From Hungatella effluvii (GTDB lineage Bacteria; Bacillota; Clostridia; Lachnospirales; Lachnospiraceae), in the NCBI RefSeq assembly GCF_003201875.1, contig NZ_QJKD01000007.1, forward strand, positions 258,992-322,991: DNA of 64,000 nucleotides. The letters are read 5' to 3'. Of this stretch, positions 7,369 through 15,519 are shown piece after piece; position 1 is the first letter of the stretch, and every line of letters starts with the position of its first letter. Below the pieces are notes generated by a model, which saw nothing but the letters and a program-made list of their open reading frames with translations, made no database searches and had not been told where the DNA came from. Made by a program: the position numbers and the translations under genes.

Positions 7369-9126
7369 ATGGAAGTGCTTGTTAATCATTTGGGGTATGA
7401 TGCCGGCGGCAGAAAGACCGCGGTATATCAGGGAAAGAGAGAGGATCAGCCGGTTCATTTCTGCGTGCGCCGGGAAGGCGGGAAAACCGTGTTCGAGGGC
7501 GTTCCGGCGGAGTGCGGGGAAGTCGCGCAGTGGAATACCGGCTACTATTGGACTCTGGATTTTTCGGATTGGAAGGGCGAGGGCGTCTTTTGCATCTGTC
7601 TGGAGACGTCATCCGGCACGGTGGTAAGTGAGAGTTTTGAAATCCGGCAGTCGCTCGTCACGATGAGGCTGATTAATGCAGCCTGCTATTACTTTAAGGC
7701 ACAGCGTTCCAGCGGGGAGTGGCTCCATGAAGACCGCAGTCTCAGTTTCGACGGAGAGAGGGCGGGGCGGGTGGACGCCCACGGCGGCTGGTATGACGCT
7801 ACGGGGGATTACGGCATCCATCTGTCCCATTTATCCCATGGATCCGTACATAATCCGCAGCAGGCGTCATTCAGCGCATATACCTTTTTTAAGGCGGCCG
7901 AGGAACTGACAGCGTCCGGAAATGAGCAGTATACCATGCTGAAGCGCAGAATGCTGGACGAAGGGAGCTTTGGCGCCGATTTTCTGATGCGTCTGCGTGC
8001 GCCTTCCGGCGGATTCTTCCGTTCCATCAGCCGCGCCAATGCCCTGGCCCATGTTCGGGGAAACCGTAAGATCGGTTTTGAGTATCACGCCTCCAGTTCC
8101 CAGTTCAGTGAAAAGGCGGCGACAGCGGATGAAGAGGTGGTGAATGACACCAATTATGAGGTCAGTCTGCGTTCCGGCGGCGGAACGGCTATAGCCGCTC
8201 TGGCAGCGGCCTCAAGGCATTACTATCCGGGCACCGATTATACAAGAGATGAGTATCTGCTGGCGGCCAAGGACGCATGGCACTACTTATATGAGAACAA
8301 TGAGCAATATACTAATGACGGAGCCTGGAATCTGATTGATGAATACTGTTCTCTTTTGGCTTTGACGGAGCTGTTTCGGGCGAGTGAAGAGTACGAATAT
8401 CTGATGGAAGCCGGAGCCATGGCGGAACGAATCTATAAACGGATGGTGATGGAAGAGGATCAGAAGGCTTATTTAACTGTGAGAGATGGCGAACCGTATT
8501 ACCATGCGGCCGATGAGGGACTGCCCGTTATGGCGCTGATCGAGTATGCAGCCGTCGAAATGGATGAGGAAAAGTCGAATAATGCGATAAAGATGGCAGA
8601 GATGCTTATGCGCCACATGCTTTTTGTATCTGCATCAGCGAACAACCCGTTCGGTTATCCGAGATTTCTGTATAAAGACGAGAAGGGAATAGAAAGGATA
8701 CAGTTTTTCTTCCCTCATCATACTGCGGTGGAGCCGTGGTGGCAGGGCGAAAATGCGAGAATTGCCTCACTTTCGGCAGCGGCCAGAGCGCTTCTTGCGG
8801 TAACCCGGGATACGGAATTAAAAGGTGCGCTGGAGCTCTTTGCCGATCAGCAGATCAACTGGATTATGGGATTAAACCCGTTTGACTCCTGTATGATGGA
8901 GGGGTATGGACGAAATAACATCCAGTACTTCTTTAACGACAGGTATGATTTCATGAACTGTCCCGGCGGCATCTGCAATGGTATTACGAGTGCGGAGGAC
9001 AATGAAGAAGGAATCGCATTTATCCGGGAACCAGGCGGCAGTGTAAAGGACAACTGGCGTTGGGCGGAACAATGGATTCCTCATGTGACATGGTTTATAC
9101 TGGCCGAGGCCTATAAGCGGATATAG
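7369..9126 (+). CDS. Glycoside hydrolase family 9, cytoplasmic exo-acting type
   Basis: A 585-residue protein with an N-terminal CelD_N Ig-like domain (about residues 1-95, starting VLVNHLGY) followed by the GH9 (alpha/alpha)6 barrel. The GH9 catalytic Asp block reads GGWYDATGDYG (Asp143 and Asp147), a DATGD variant of the cellulase DAGD. The acid/base Glu is probably Glu567 in WRWAEQWIPHV. There is no signal peptide, so it acts in the cytoplasm on short imported oligosaccharides. GH9 enzymes of this shape include exo-beta-glucosaminidases and beta-glucosidases. The neighbouring amino-sugar-type SIS and kinase genes favour a glucosamine or GlcNAc substrate, but this is inference. Confidence 0.85.
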   Translation: MEVLVNHLGYDAGGRKTAVYQGKREDQPVHFCVRREGGKTVFEGVPAECGEVAQWNTGYYWTLDFSDWKGEGVFCICLETSSGTVVSESFEIRQSLVTMRLINAACYYFKAQRSSGEWLHEDRSLSFDGERAGRVDAHGGWYDATGDYGIHLSHLSHGSVHNPQQASFSAYTFFKAAEELTASGNEQYTMLKRRMLDEGSFGADFLMRLRAPSGGFFRSISRANALAHVRGNRKIGFEYHASSSQFSEKAATADEEVVNDTNYEVSLRSGGGTAIAALAAASRHYYPGTDYTRDEYLLAAKDAWHYLYENNEQYTNDGAWNLIDEYCSLLALTELFRASEEYEYLMEAGAMAERIYKRMVMEEDQKAYLTVRDGEPYYHAADEGLPVMALIEYAAVEMDEEKSNNAIKMAEMLMRHMLFVSASANNPFGYPRFLYKDEKGIERIQFFFPHHTAVEPWWQGENARIASLSAAARALLAVTRDTELKGALELFADQQINWIMGLNPFDSCMMEGYGRNNIQYFFNDRYDFMNCPGGICNGITSAEDNEEGIAFIREPGGSVKDNWRWAEQWIPHVTWFILAEAYKRI

Positions 9127-9138
9127 AAGGATTCTGCT

Positions 9139-10290
9139 CTATTCCTCGAAAAGAACCTCCAGGCGTTTATTAAAGACAGTGACTGCGGCGCCGATAATGC
9201 CGGTGTCGCGGCTGATCGACGGTTCGATCTGAAGGGTATTGTGCACCAGGGTGGTGCGGATGGCCTCCTGTATTCTCTGCAGCAGGGGGTCTCCCAGCGC
9301 CAGTGGAATGATCCCTGTCAGGACACAGTGCTGGATATCGAGCAAATACGTCAGGTTGGTCAGTGTATAGCTCAGGTAAGGGCAGAGATAATTGATAATT
9401 TCATCCCTCATAGTTTCCGGAAAACCGGGATTCTGCTGCAAATTAATCTGAAAACGCTGGTAGATGGCCTCCAGATTGATCAGCTGTTCAAATGGCTTGG
9501 GTTCCGGGACCTCCGCCCCCGGTATCTGGAAAGAAGTGACAGGCATGTTGCCGATCTCTCCGGACTTATGGGTGGCGCCGTACCACAGTTCCCCATTCAT
9601 CATATAGCTGACACCACATCCGGTACCCAGAGTAAAATAAACAAGGTTCTGATATTCCGGACATCTGCGGCGTAAAAATGCCTCGCCGAGACAGGCGAAG
9701 TTCACGTCGTTGTCCAGGAAAAACGGAACAGGGAGAGCATCCGTAAACTCCGGAAATGCTTCTGCAAACGTTACTTCGTGGTCGATGTTCATATAGGACA
9801 TATGAATAATGCTGTTTGTCTGTGGATTCACCATAGCGGGAAAACCGATTCCGATACCCAGCACGGGAATCTGCTCGCCCGCGGCCAGTGCCATCAGCTT
9901 GCTGATCTCTCTCGTCAGCTTTGAGAGCTCCAGCGTGTGGTTCTGGACCGGAAGATGGATTGACCGGCAGTACTGGCAGGTTCCCAGCATATCGACCAGA
10001 CCCATATGTACGATCTGCCCTTCAAATTCGAGTCCGATGGCGTAGTATGCCCGCGGATTAAAACGAAGAAGATGGCCGCGCCGCCCGGCGCCGGGACTCT
10101 GAGTCGTCTCTTCCAGCTCGATGAGAATTCCCAGCTCCAGAAGCTTGTCGACTATCTTTAAGACAGTGGGAAAGCTGATTCCAGTGATGCGAACCAGTTC
10201 CGCGCGGCTCATAATGTTCTGATTGCGGAACAAATCAAAAATCATCATACGGTTTTTGGTTTTTAGATATTTCGGCATGTACTGGTTCAC
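9139..10290 (-). CDS. ROK-family transcriptional repressor (NagC/XylR type)
   Basis: This 383-residue protein has an N-terminal winged helix (about residues 10-70, NIMSRAELVRITGISFPTVL) and a ROK sugar-binding domain. ROK repressors usually bind a sugar or sugar phosphate and release DNA. The ROK motif that usually reads ExGH is EIGN here (GEIGNMPV), and the CxCGxxGC zinc cluster is missing, so this is a derived, probably zinc-free ROK. The start is GTG 10290, with AAGGGAG at good spacing. It is convergent with the GH9 gene (12-bp gap) and divergent from the SIS gene, so it likely controls both directions of this locus. Confidence 0.85.
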   Translation of the reverse strand: MNQYMPKYLKTKNRMMIFDLFRNQNIMSRAELVRITGISFPTVLKIVDKLLELGILIELEETTQSPGAGRRGHLLRFNPRAYYAIGLEFEGQIVHMGLVDMLGTCQYCRSIHLPVQNHTLELSKLTREISKLMALAAGEQIPVLGIGIGFPAMVNPQTNSIIHMSYMNIDHEVTFAEAFPEFTDALPVPFFLDNDVNFACLGEAFLRRRCPEYQNLVYFTLGTGCGVSYMMNGELWYGATHKSGEIGNMPVTSFQIPGAEVPEPKPFEQLINLEAIYQRFQINLQQNPGFPETMRDEIINYLCPYLSYTLTNLTYLLDIQHCVLTGIIPLALGDPLLQRIQEAIRTTLVHNTLQIEPSISRDTGIIGAAVTVFNKRLEVLFEE

Positions 10291-10314
10291 GGTAAAGCTC
10301 CCTTCTGCAGGATC

Positions 10315-10330
10315 ATGATACTAGAATCAT
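10315..10330. promoter_or_regulatory. Candidate ROK operator
   Basis: ATGAT (10315-10319) and ATCAT (10326-10330) form an inverted repeat with a 6-bp spacer in the 115-bp divergent gap between the ROK gene and the SIS gene. This is a weak motif-only call. Confidence 0.3.
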
Positions 10331-10405
10331 AGCATTAGAACACCAGACAGTCAAACGCTTTTCGGCGTTTTAAAGAGGAGAGGAAATAAAAAAAGGAGAG
10401 TCAAT

Positions 10406-11476
10406 ATGGCAAGAAGAATGTTGGAATATATAAAAGAACAGCCTGAAGTATGGCGAAAAATAACGGATGGCAGAGAGTCCCTTTTTCAGGGAGCAGTTGA
10501 AAAACTACAGCAGCCGGCAAAACGGATCGTGATTCTCGGCTCCGGTAGTTCCTATATCGCATCTATGGCTGCGGCAGATTTATATGAAAAGATGCTGGGA
10601 CTGGAGGCTGCTGCAGTGGTGCCGACCCGTTTGGACGGCCTCTTAAGGCTCTTAAATCCGGAAGAGACGCTGCTGATCGCTGTATCTCAGTCCGGGAAGA
10701 GTACATCCACCATAGATGCAGTAAAGAAATGGAAGGCACGCGGCTTTCGCATTCTGGCGGTAACTGCCGATGAACAGTCTCCGGTGGCAAAGGAAGGTGA
10801 CATTCACCAGTTTATCGCCTGCGGGGAGGAGACGGTGGGCCCGAAGACGAAAGGAATGACAGCCACGGTTTTAACCCTCTATTTTCTGGGCCTGGCTCTG
10901 GGCAGAGCCTGGAACCTGGGAGACCATGGGGATTCTGACCGTTTTCTGGAGGAACTGAACCAGGCCATAGATGCAGCGCCCTCAAATATAGAAAAGAGTA
11001 TAGAATTCTGCCGGAATCAGGCTGACTTACTTGCTGTTATCCCACACGTTACCATTCTGTCGGAGGACGCCGGCTATTATGCGGCGCAGGAAGGAGCGCT
11101 TAAGCTTCTGGAGACTCTTTACATACCGGCGGTGGCCTATGAATTTGAGGAATACCTGCATGGCGTCAATAACACGATTGCTCCGGGAATGTGTCATCTC
11201 TACCTTCCTGCCAGCGAAAAGAATGTGGAACGGATGGCTGCCCTGGATCACTACACCAGAGAAAAAGGCTGTATAAACTTGATTATTACGGTATTAGACT
11301 GGGAAGAAGGAAGCCATGTACTTAAGCTGTCAGGAAATCAGAATCCATATCTCAGCATATTTGAGACACTCCCGGCTTTTCAGGTAATGAGCGTATTCGG
11401 GTCAGAACGCAGAAATATAGACTGTGATAAGCCTAAATTTCCTGATTTCTATGGGGTATTAAACACAAAAGCGTAA
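10406..11476 (+). CDS. SIS-domain sugar-phosphate isomerase/deglycase (GlmS/FrlB-like)
   Basis: A 356-residue protein with two SIS domains. The first holds GSGSSYIA (residues about 46-53) and SQSGKSTSTI (about 95-104). The second has the GlmS-like EGALKLLETLYIPAVAYEFEE stretch. It lacks the glutamine amidotransferase domain of GlmS. Such proteins act as amino-sugar-phosphate deaminases or as deglycases for 6-phospho Amadori products. The gene is followed after 14 bases by a sugar kinase gene, so kinase plus SIS enzyme would turn a free amino sugar or glycated amine into a glycolytic hexose phosphate. It is clearly divergent from the FrlB-like protein at 1638-2639, giving the locus two SIS/kinase pairs. 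Confidence 0.75.
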   Translation: MARRMLEYIKEQPEVWRKITDGRESLFQGAVEKLQQPAKRIVILGSGSSYIASMAAADLYEKMLGLEAAAVVPTRLDGLLRLLNPEETLLIAVSQSGKSTSTIDAVKKWKARGFRILAVTADEQSPVAKEGDIHQFIACGEETVGPKTKGMTATVLTLYFLGLALGRAWNLGDHGDSDRFLEELNQAIDAAPSNIEKSIEFCRNQADLLAVIPHVTILSEDAGYYAAQEGALKLLETLYIPAVAYEFEEYLHGVNNTIAPGMCHLYLPASEKNVERMAALDHYTREKGCINLIITVLDWEEGSHVLKLSGNQNPYLSIFETLPAFQVMSVFGSERRNIDCDKPKFPDFYGVLNTKA

Positions 11477-11490
11477 TCTAGGAGGAAGTT

Positions 11491-12408
11491 ATGAGATATT
11501 ATGCCGGATTAGATATAGGCGGAACCGTTGCCCGCATGAAAATAGAGTATGAGGATGGCCGGGCGGGGGAATTCTACGGAGCCGGAGGTACCATGAATAC
11601 AGATGGATATGAGCGGTGCAATGAAAAGTATCGAAGCTTTATTCTGCCGATTCTGGAGGAGGCACAGATCAAAGCGGAGGACTGCGTAAAAATCTGCGTG
11701 GCGGCCAGTGGAATCGATTCTCCAAGACAGGAAGAAGAGTGCCGCAGGTCCTTCCTGGAAATGGGGTTTCGGCCGGAAAGTATTCTGGTATATAACGACT
11801 GTGAGGTATTTTTGCATGTGTCGACCGGGCCGGCAATCGTGCTGGTCTGCGGCACCGGTTCAATCGCATATGCCAGGGGAGAGTCCGGAGCGATCACCCG
11901 CTGCGGCGGCTGGGGCCACGTGCTGAGCGATGAGGGGAGCGGCCATAATATGGGAATGAAGGTCATAAGAGAGGCGGCCAACCACATCGACGGCAGAACC
12001 AGCTGCCCCATTCTGTACGAACTTTTCGAAGCCCAGAGCGGCCTGAAAACGCTGGATGAGATCAATACCTTTGTCAACGACATGTTAATGGAAAAGACGC
12101 AGATCGCCTCCTACGCCCCGCTGGCAGAAAAGGCTTATGAGCTGGGAGATGAGACAGGCCTGAAAATACTGCGGGAATGCCGGGATGAACTGTTTGCCCT
12201 GGTAAAGGATGTCTATTATAAAGCAGATTTAAACAGATACCGCAAAGAGGCGCCGGTAGAACTCTGGCTCTGGGGCAGTGTTCTGTTAAAGAACAAAATT
12301 ATAGCTCCTGAACTGACGGATCTCCTTAAGAAAGAATTTCCTTCTATTCAAATAAGAATTCCGGAGAAGACGGCGCTGGATACCGCTCTGGACATTGCAA
12401 AGTCATAA
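11491..12408 (+). CDS. BadF/BadG/BcrA/BcrD-type kinase, N-acetylglucosamine kinase-like
   Basis: A 305-residue ASKHA-fold kinase. The phosphate-1 loop is LDIGGTVARM (residues 7-16), the phosphate-2 loop is CGTGSIAYARG, and GGWGHVLSDEGSG follows, which is characteristic of eukaryote-type GlcNAc kinases in bacteria. It would phosphorylate an amino sugar with ATP in the cytoplasm. An AGGAGGAAG site precedes ATG 11491. It forms an operon with the SIS gene and ends at a strong hairpin at 12415-12450. Glucosamine kinase is an alternative specificity. Confidence 0.78.
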   Translation: MRYYAGLDIGGTVARMKIEYEDGRAGEFYGAGGTMNTDGYERCNEKYRSFILPILEEAQIKAEDCVKICVAASGIDSPRQEEECRRSFLEMGFRPESILVYNDCEVFLHVSTGPAIVLVCGTGSIAYARGESGAITRCGGWGHVLSDEGSGHNMGMKVIREAANHIDGRTSCPILYELFEAQSGLKTLDEINTFVNDMLMEKTQIASYAPLAEKAYELGDETGLKILRECRDELFALVKDVYYKADLNRYRKEAPVELWLWGSVLLKNKIIAPELTDLLKKEFPSIQIRIPEKTALDTALDIAKS

Positions 12409-12414
12409 AGAAAA

Positions 12415-12450
12415 GCCGCGGGGCAGCCGGATTACCGGCTGCCCCGCGGC
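12415..12450. terminator. Strong hairpin between convergent genes
   Basis: A perfect 16-bp GC-rich stem (12415-12430 with 12435-12450) and an ATTA loop lie between the kinase gene and the convergent YhaN-like gene. It can serve both strands, although T-runs are short. Confidence 0.75.
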
Positions 12451-12467
12451 GTAATCATATCTTAAAA

Positions 12468-14330
12468 TCAAATCTCCACCAAATGATAAGGAATCAAATT
12501 CGCCGTCAGCATCTGTGCCTCTCTCTGATGGCACGTAAAGATAATAATCTGTCCTTCACAGGCCTTCACAAGCCATTTCAGCGCGGTCTTTAACCTGTCG
12601 TCATCATAGAGAACAAAGCTGTCGTCGAAGATCAGCGGCATCTCCCCGTGGTCCCCGATAATCAGCTTGGCGGCTGCGAGTCTCAGGGCCAGATATACCT
12701 GGTCCATCGTTCCGCTGCTGACCTGTTCTAATGGAACCAGTTTGGTTTTTGTGTTTAAGAAAACATTCAGGTTCTCATCCACGCTTAAGCTGGTATAGAT
12801 GCCTCCCGTGATTCCTGCGATCAGATCTGAGGCGGTCTTATTTAAATAGAGGCCAAAGGAATCGCGGATCGAGGAGGAAAGCGTCGTCATGGTCTCCAGA
12901 GCCAGGTCGATGGCGGACAGTTCCTCGCGGATTCTGTCATTTTCAGCCAGAATGTGCTTCAGGCCTTCGGCCTGAGTCTTGCAGGCGGACAGATGTTCCA
13001 GCTTCTTCTCTAACTCCCACTGGGTCTTCTGCTGTTTCTCAATAACTTCCCCGCAGTTCTCCTGCCGGCCCTGCAGCTCCGTGATCTCGGCGGCCTTCTG
13101 TTCAATGGCGGTTTCCGACTTGGCAATGGCAGAACTCAGCCGTGTAAATTCAGCCATTCTCGCCTGAAATGCCCGCATGGCGTCCATGGAGATGGCAGTG
13201 TCGCCTAAATGCCTGGAGAAGATCTCCTGCAGGACCTTGGCGCTTAACTCCATGTCCTTCTGCCTGTGCCGCAGCCGCAGATACAGGATGAGGCCAATCA
13301 GATAGAAGATAATGGCCGCGCCCACCGCCGCGGCGATGCAGACCAAGGAGTCGATCCCGTAAACGGCAGTCACATAGTTGTCACCGCCCAGGTAATAGAC
13401 GGCGCCGGCGCTGCACAGCAGCAGGGTGGCGATGACGAGAGAGAGCACCGAAAGGATCTTCTTCGACTTTTTGCCGCAGACCTCCTTCGCCTCTGTGTAC
13501 TCGTCAAAGGTGCCCTGTGTCTTGATGGAGTAGGCCGTGATGGAATCCTGATCGGTGAACTGGTTGTTGGCCAGAACCTGCTTGCCTCTGGCCACCTTCT
13601 GGATCAGCTCTTCCTTTTCCTTCTGCTTCACTTCCAGCGTATCCTTTACCTCCACGCGCATGCGCTGGTAGGCCTGAATCTGATTCTCATATTCGGGAGA
13701 TGCGATCTCCTTCTCGGTGTTGCGGATCTCGCTGAGCAGAGAGGTGTAGGTGCGGGCCGCCTCCGGAACCATCTGAGATTCCAGCTCCTTGTGCTGGCTC
13801 TTCAAAAATGAGGTCGCCTTCGTAATATTGAGCGCAATATTGCCGGTGGTGTTAAGATTGGCAATGTAATTCTTAAGTTCAGACACCATGCCCTCATCGG
13901 TTGCGCTTTTTAACTGGCCGATGCTGACCGTGTTGTTGTACGCCGTCTCGCTCAATCCGCTTAACAGGTCGTCGAGAAATGCCTTCGTCGGTTCAATCTC
14001 ACGTCCCGCCGTCTCGTCCACGACTTTAAATTCCTTCTTATTCTTCTGAAACGTCCGCTCAATGCGGTAAATGTGATCCTTGTGCTCCAGCCTCAGCTGC
14101 CCCTCGTAGGTGCCGCTGTTTTCCCATGGCTCGAATTTGGAGTAGAGATCGTTTCTGGAGGCCCGTCCGCGCTGTTTCTCGATGCCGAACAGCATGCCCC
14201 TGATAAAGGTGTGAATGGTGGATTTACCGGCTTCATTCTTGCCGTAGACGATGTTTAAGCCGTCCTCGAAGGAAAGGTTCCGCCCGTGAAATTTTCCAAA
14301 ACCGTTAATATAGATATCCAGAATTTTCAT
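12468..14330 (-). CDS. YhaN/SbcC-like AAA ATPase with central membrane helices
   Basis: About 620 residues. The N-terminus carries Walker A GKNEAGKST (residues 30-38) and the C-terminus a signature-like VSSGTMDQVYLALR plus Walker B PLIFDDSF, the split ATPase halves of Rad50/SbcC-type proteins. Coiled coils lie between, interrupted by two hydrophobic segments (about residues 290-350), as in Bacillus YhaN. It would work with the SbcD-like phosphoesterase encoded just upstream, probably in DNA end processing near the membrane. ATG 14330 is chosen because GGAG lies at correct spacing, whereas the upstream ATG 14348 has no site. It overlaps nothing after this choice and is coupled closely to its partner. 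Confidence 0.82.
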   Translation of the reverse strand: MKILDIYINGFGKFHGRNLSFEDGLNIVYGKNEAGKSTIHTFIRGMLFGIEKQRGRASRNDLYSKFEPWENSGTYEGQLRLEHKDHIYRIERTFQKNKKEFKVVDETAGREIEPTKAFLDDLLSGLSETAYNNTVSIGQLKSATDEGMVSELKNYIANLNTTGNIALNITKATSFLKSQHKELESQMVPEAARTYTSLLSEIRNTEKEIASPEYENQIQAYQRMRVEVKDTLEVKQKEKEELIQKVARGKQVLANNQFTDQDSITAYSIKTQGTFDEYTEAKEVCGKKSKKILSVLSLVIATLLLCSAGAVYYLGGDNYVTAVYGIDSLVCIAAAVGAAIIFYLIGLILYLRLRHRQKDMELSAKVLQEIFSRHLGDTAISMDAMRAFQARMAEFTRLSSAIAKSETAIEQKAAEITELQGRQENCGEVIEKQQKTQWELEKKLEHLSACKTQAEGLKHILAENDRIREELSAIDLALETMTTLSSSIRDSFGLYLNKTASDLIAGITGGIYTSLSVDENLNVFLNTKTKLVPLEQVSSGTMDQVYLALRLAAAKLIIGDHGEMPLIFDDSFVLYDDDRLKTALKWLVKACEGQIIIFTCHQREAQMLTANLIPYHLVEI

Positions 14331-14334
14331 TCGG

Positions 14335-15405
14335 TCAGCTCCTTTCATCCGTGGTGCGCAGCAGCGCGTTGATTCCGTAATACAGCGCCTTCTTTTCCAC
14401 CTGGCTCATCTCCGGTTTCTGAAGGGCCTGTATATAGAAGCCGATCATATCGCTGGGATGCTCCGCGAACAGCGCCGAGAAATCGTACTGCGGCTCGGAC
14501 TCATCAATGATTTCCATGATCTTAAACCGTGTGGACAGCATGTCCAAATCGAAGGAAATGTCGGGATCACGCATGCCCCGGATGCGGAACCGGAATATAT
14601 TTTCCGGCCCCCGGTTCTGAATCTCCTGGGTAATCTTCATGGCCAGCTCCGTATTGGTGGTGGCCGTCGTCACATTGACCGCAAGGGAGATATACTGAAT
14701 CCTTGCCAGGGGAACAAATTTTAAGGAGGTCACCATGCGGGTTACCTCGTTGATTTCGCCCATAAACATGCCGTGCTGGCCGGCCTCCGTCTTATCGAGA
14801 GGCTCCGGCGATCCGGAAAATGCCATGCGGTTCTCGATCAATACCTCCGGTTTGTGGATATGTCCCATGGCAATATAGGAGAAATCCAGCGCGCCCATGG
14901 CGCCCTTGTCGAAGGGGATATGATTGGCATCGCCGCCGTGACCCAGTAGAACGTGGATTCTGCCGTTGTTAGGAACCTTCAGATGATCCAGGCGGTTCTC
15001 CGGAATATCCGTGGTATGATAGGAGAAGCCATAGACCTCCGTGTTGATCTCCTCAAAATAGACGCATTGGAGTTCCTCATCCATTAAGTAAGTCACGTTG
15101 GGCGCCCAGGTAAAGCTTAAGAGTGCGGAATTAGTCCGGATGCGGTCGTGATTGCCTGCGATGATGACGACGTGAACACCGGGTATCGTAGAAAACAGAT
15201 AATTAACTTCTTTCAAATCCCTTGCCAGCGGCTGGCGGTGGAATAAATCGCCGGAAATAAACAGGCAGTCGGCTTCCAGCTGTCCCGCCTGTGCGACGGC
15301 TTTCGCGAAGGTATCTTTGATATCCTGGGAGCGTTCCTTACTCCAGGGCTTATCGCTGTCCGGGCTCATGCCCCAGTGAACGTCTGCTATATGTACGAAT
15401 TTCAT
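14335..15405 (-). CDS. YhaO/SbcD-like metallophosphoesterase
   Basis: A 356-residue calcineurin-like phosphoesterase with all core metal motifs in order: DVHWG near residue 7, GDLFH, GNHDR, GHGGD and GHIH. It is the nuclease subunit that pairs with the SbcC-like ATPase encoded four bases downstream. ATG 15405 is selected among three clustered Met codons because GAGGTG sits six bases before it. A C-terminal region of about 100 residues probably contacts the ATPase. Double-strand-end or hairpin processing is inferred from the family. Confidence 0.85.
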   Translation of the reverse strand: MKFVHIADVHWGMSPDSDKPWSKERSQDIKDTFAKAVAQAGQLEADCLFISGDLFHRQPLARDLKEVNYLFSTIPGVHVVIIAGNHDRIRTNSALLSFTWAPNVTYLMDEELQCVYFEEINTEVYGFSYHTTDIPENRLDHLKVPNNGRIHVLLGHGGDANHIPFDKGAMGALDFSYIAMGHIHKPEVLIENRMAFSGSPEPLDKTEAGQHGMFMGEINEVTRMVTSLKFVPLARIQYISLAVNVTTATTNTELAMKITQEIQNRGPENIFRFRIRGMRDPDISFDLDMLSTRFKIMEIIDESEPQYDFSALFAEHPSDMIGFYIQALQKPEMSQVEKKALYYGINALLRTTDERS

Positions 15406-15479
15406 AGTCATCACCTCATAGTTCCTCAGTTGTGTCCGGTGCCGTTTTTCTCACACGGCTTTACCATTAAAGATACCAT

Positions 15480-15508
15480 AAATTCCCTACCGGGATGGTA
15501 GGGAATTT
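15480..15508 (-). terminator. Terminator hairpin after asnS
   Basis: AAATTCCCTACC (15480-15491) pairs perfectly with GGTAGGGAATTT (15497-15508) around a 5-nt loop, just downstream of the asnS stop. The flanking T-run is weak. Confidence 0.65.
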
Positions 15509-15519
15509 GTGGTAGAATT

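Noticed and set aside
10406..11476. Full glucosamine-6-phosphate synthase GlmS
   Set aside because: The glutamine amidotransferase domain is absent and the length of 356 residues covers only the SIS domains.
13266..13811. Plus-strand ORF of 181 codons within the YhaN-like gene
   Set aside because: It runs opposite a well-supported coding frame, has an unnatural composition and no ribosome site of note.
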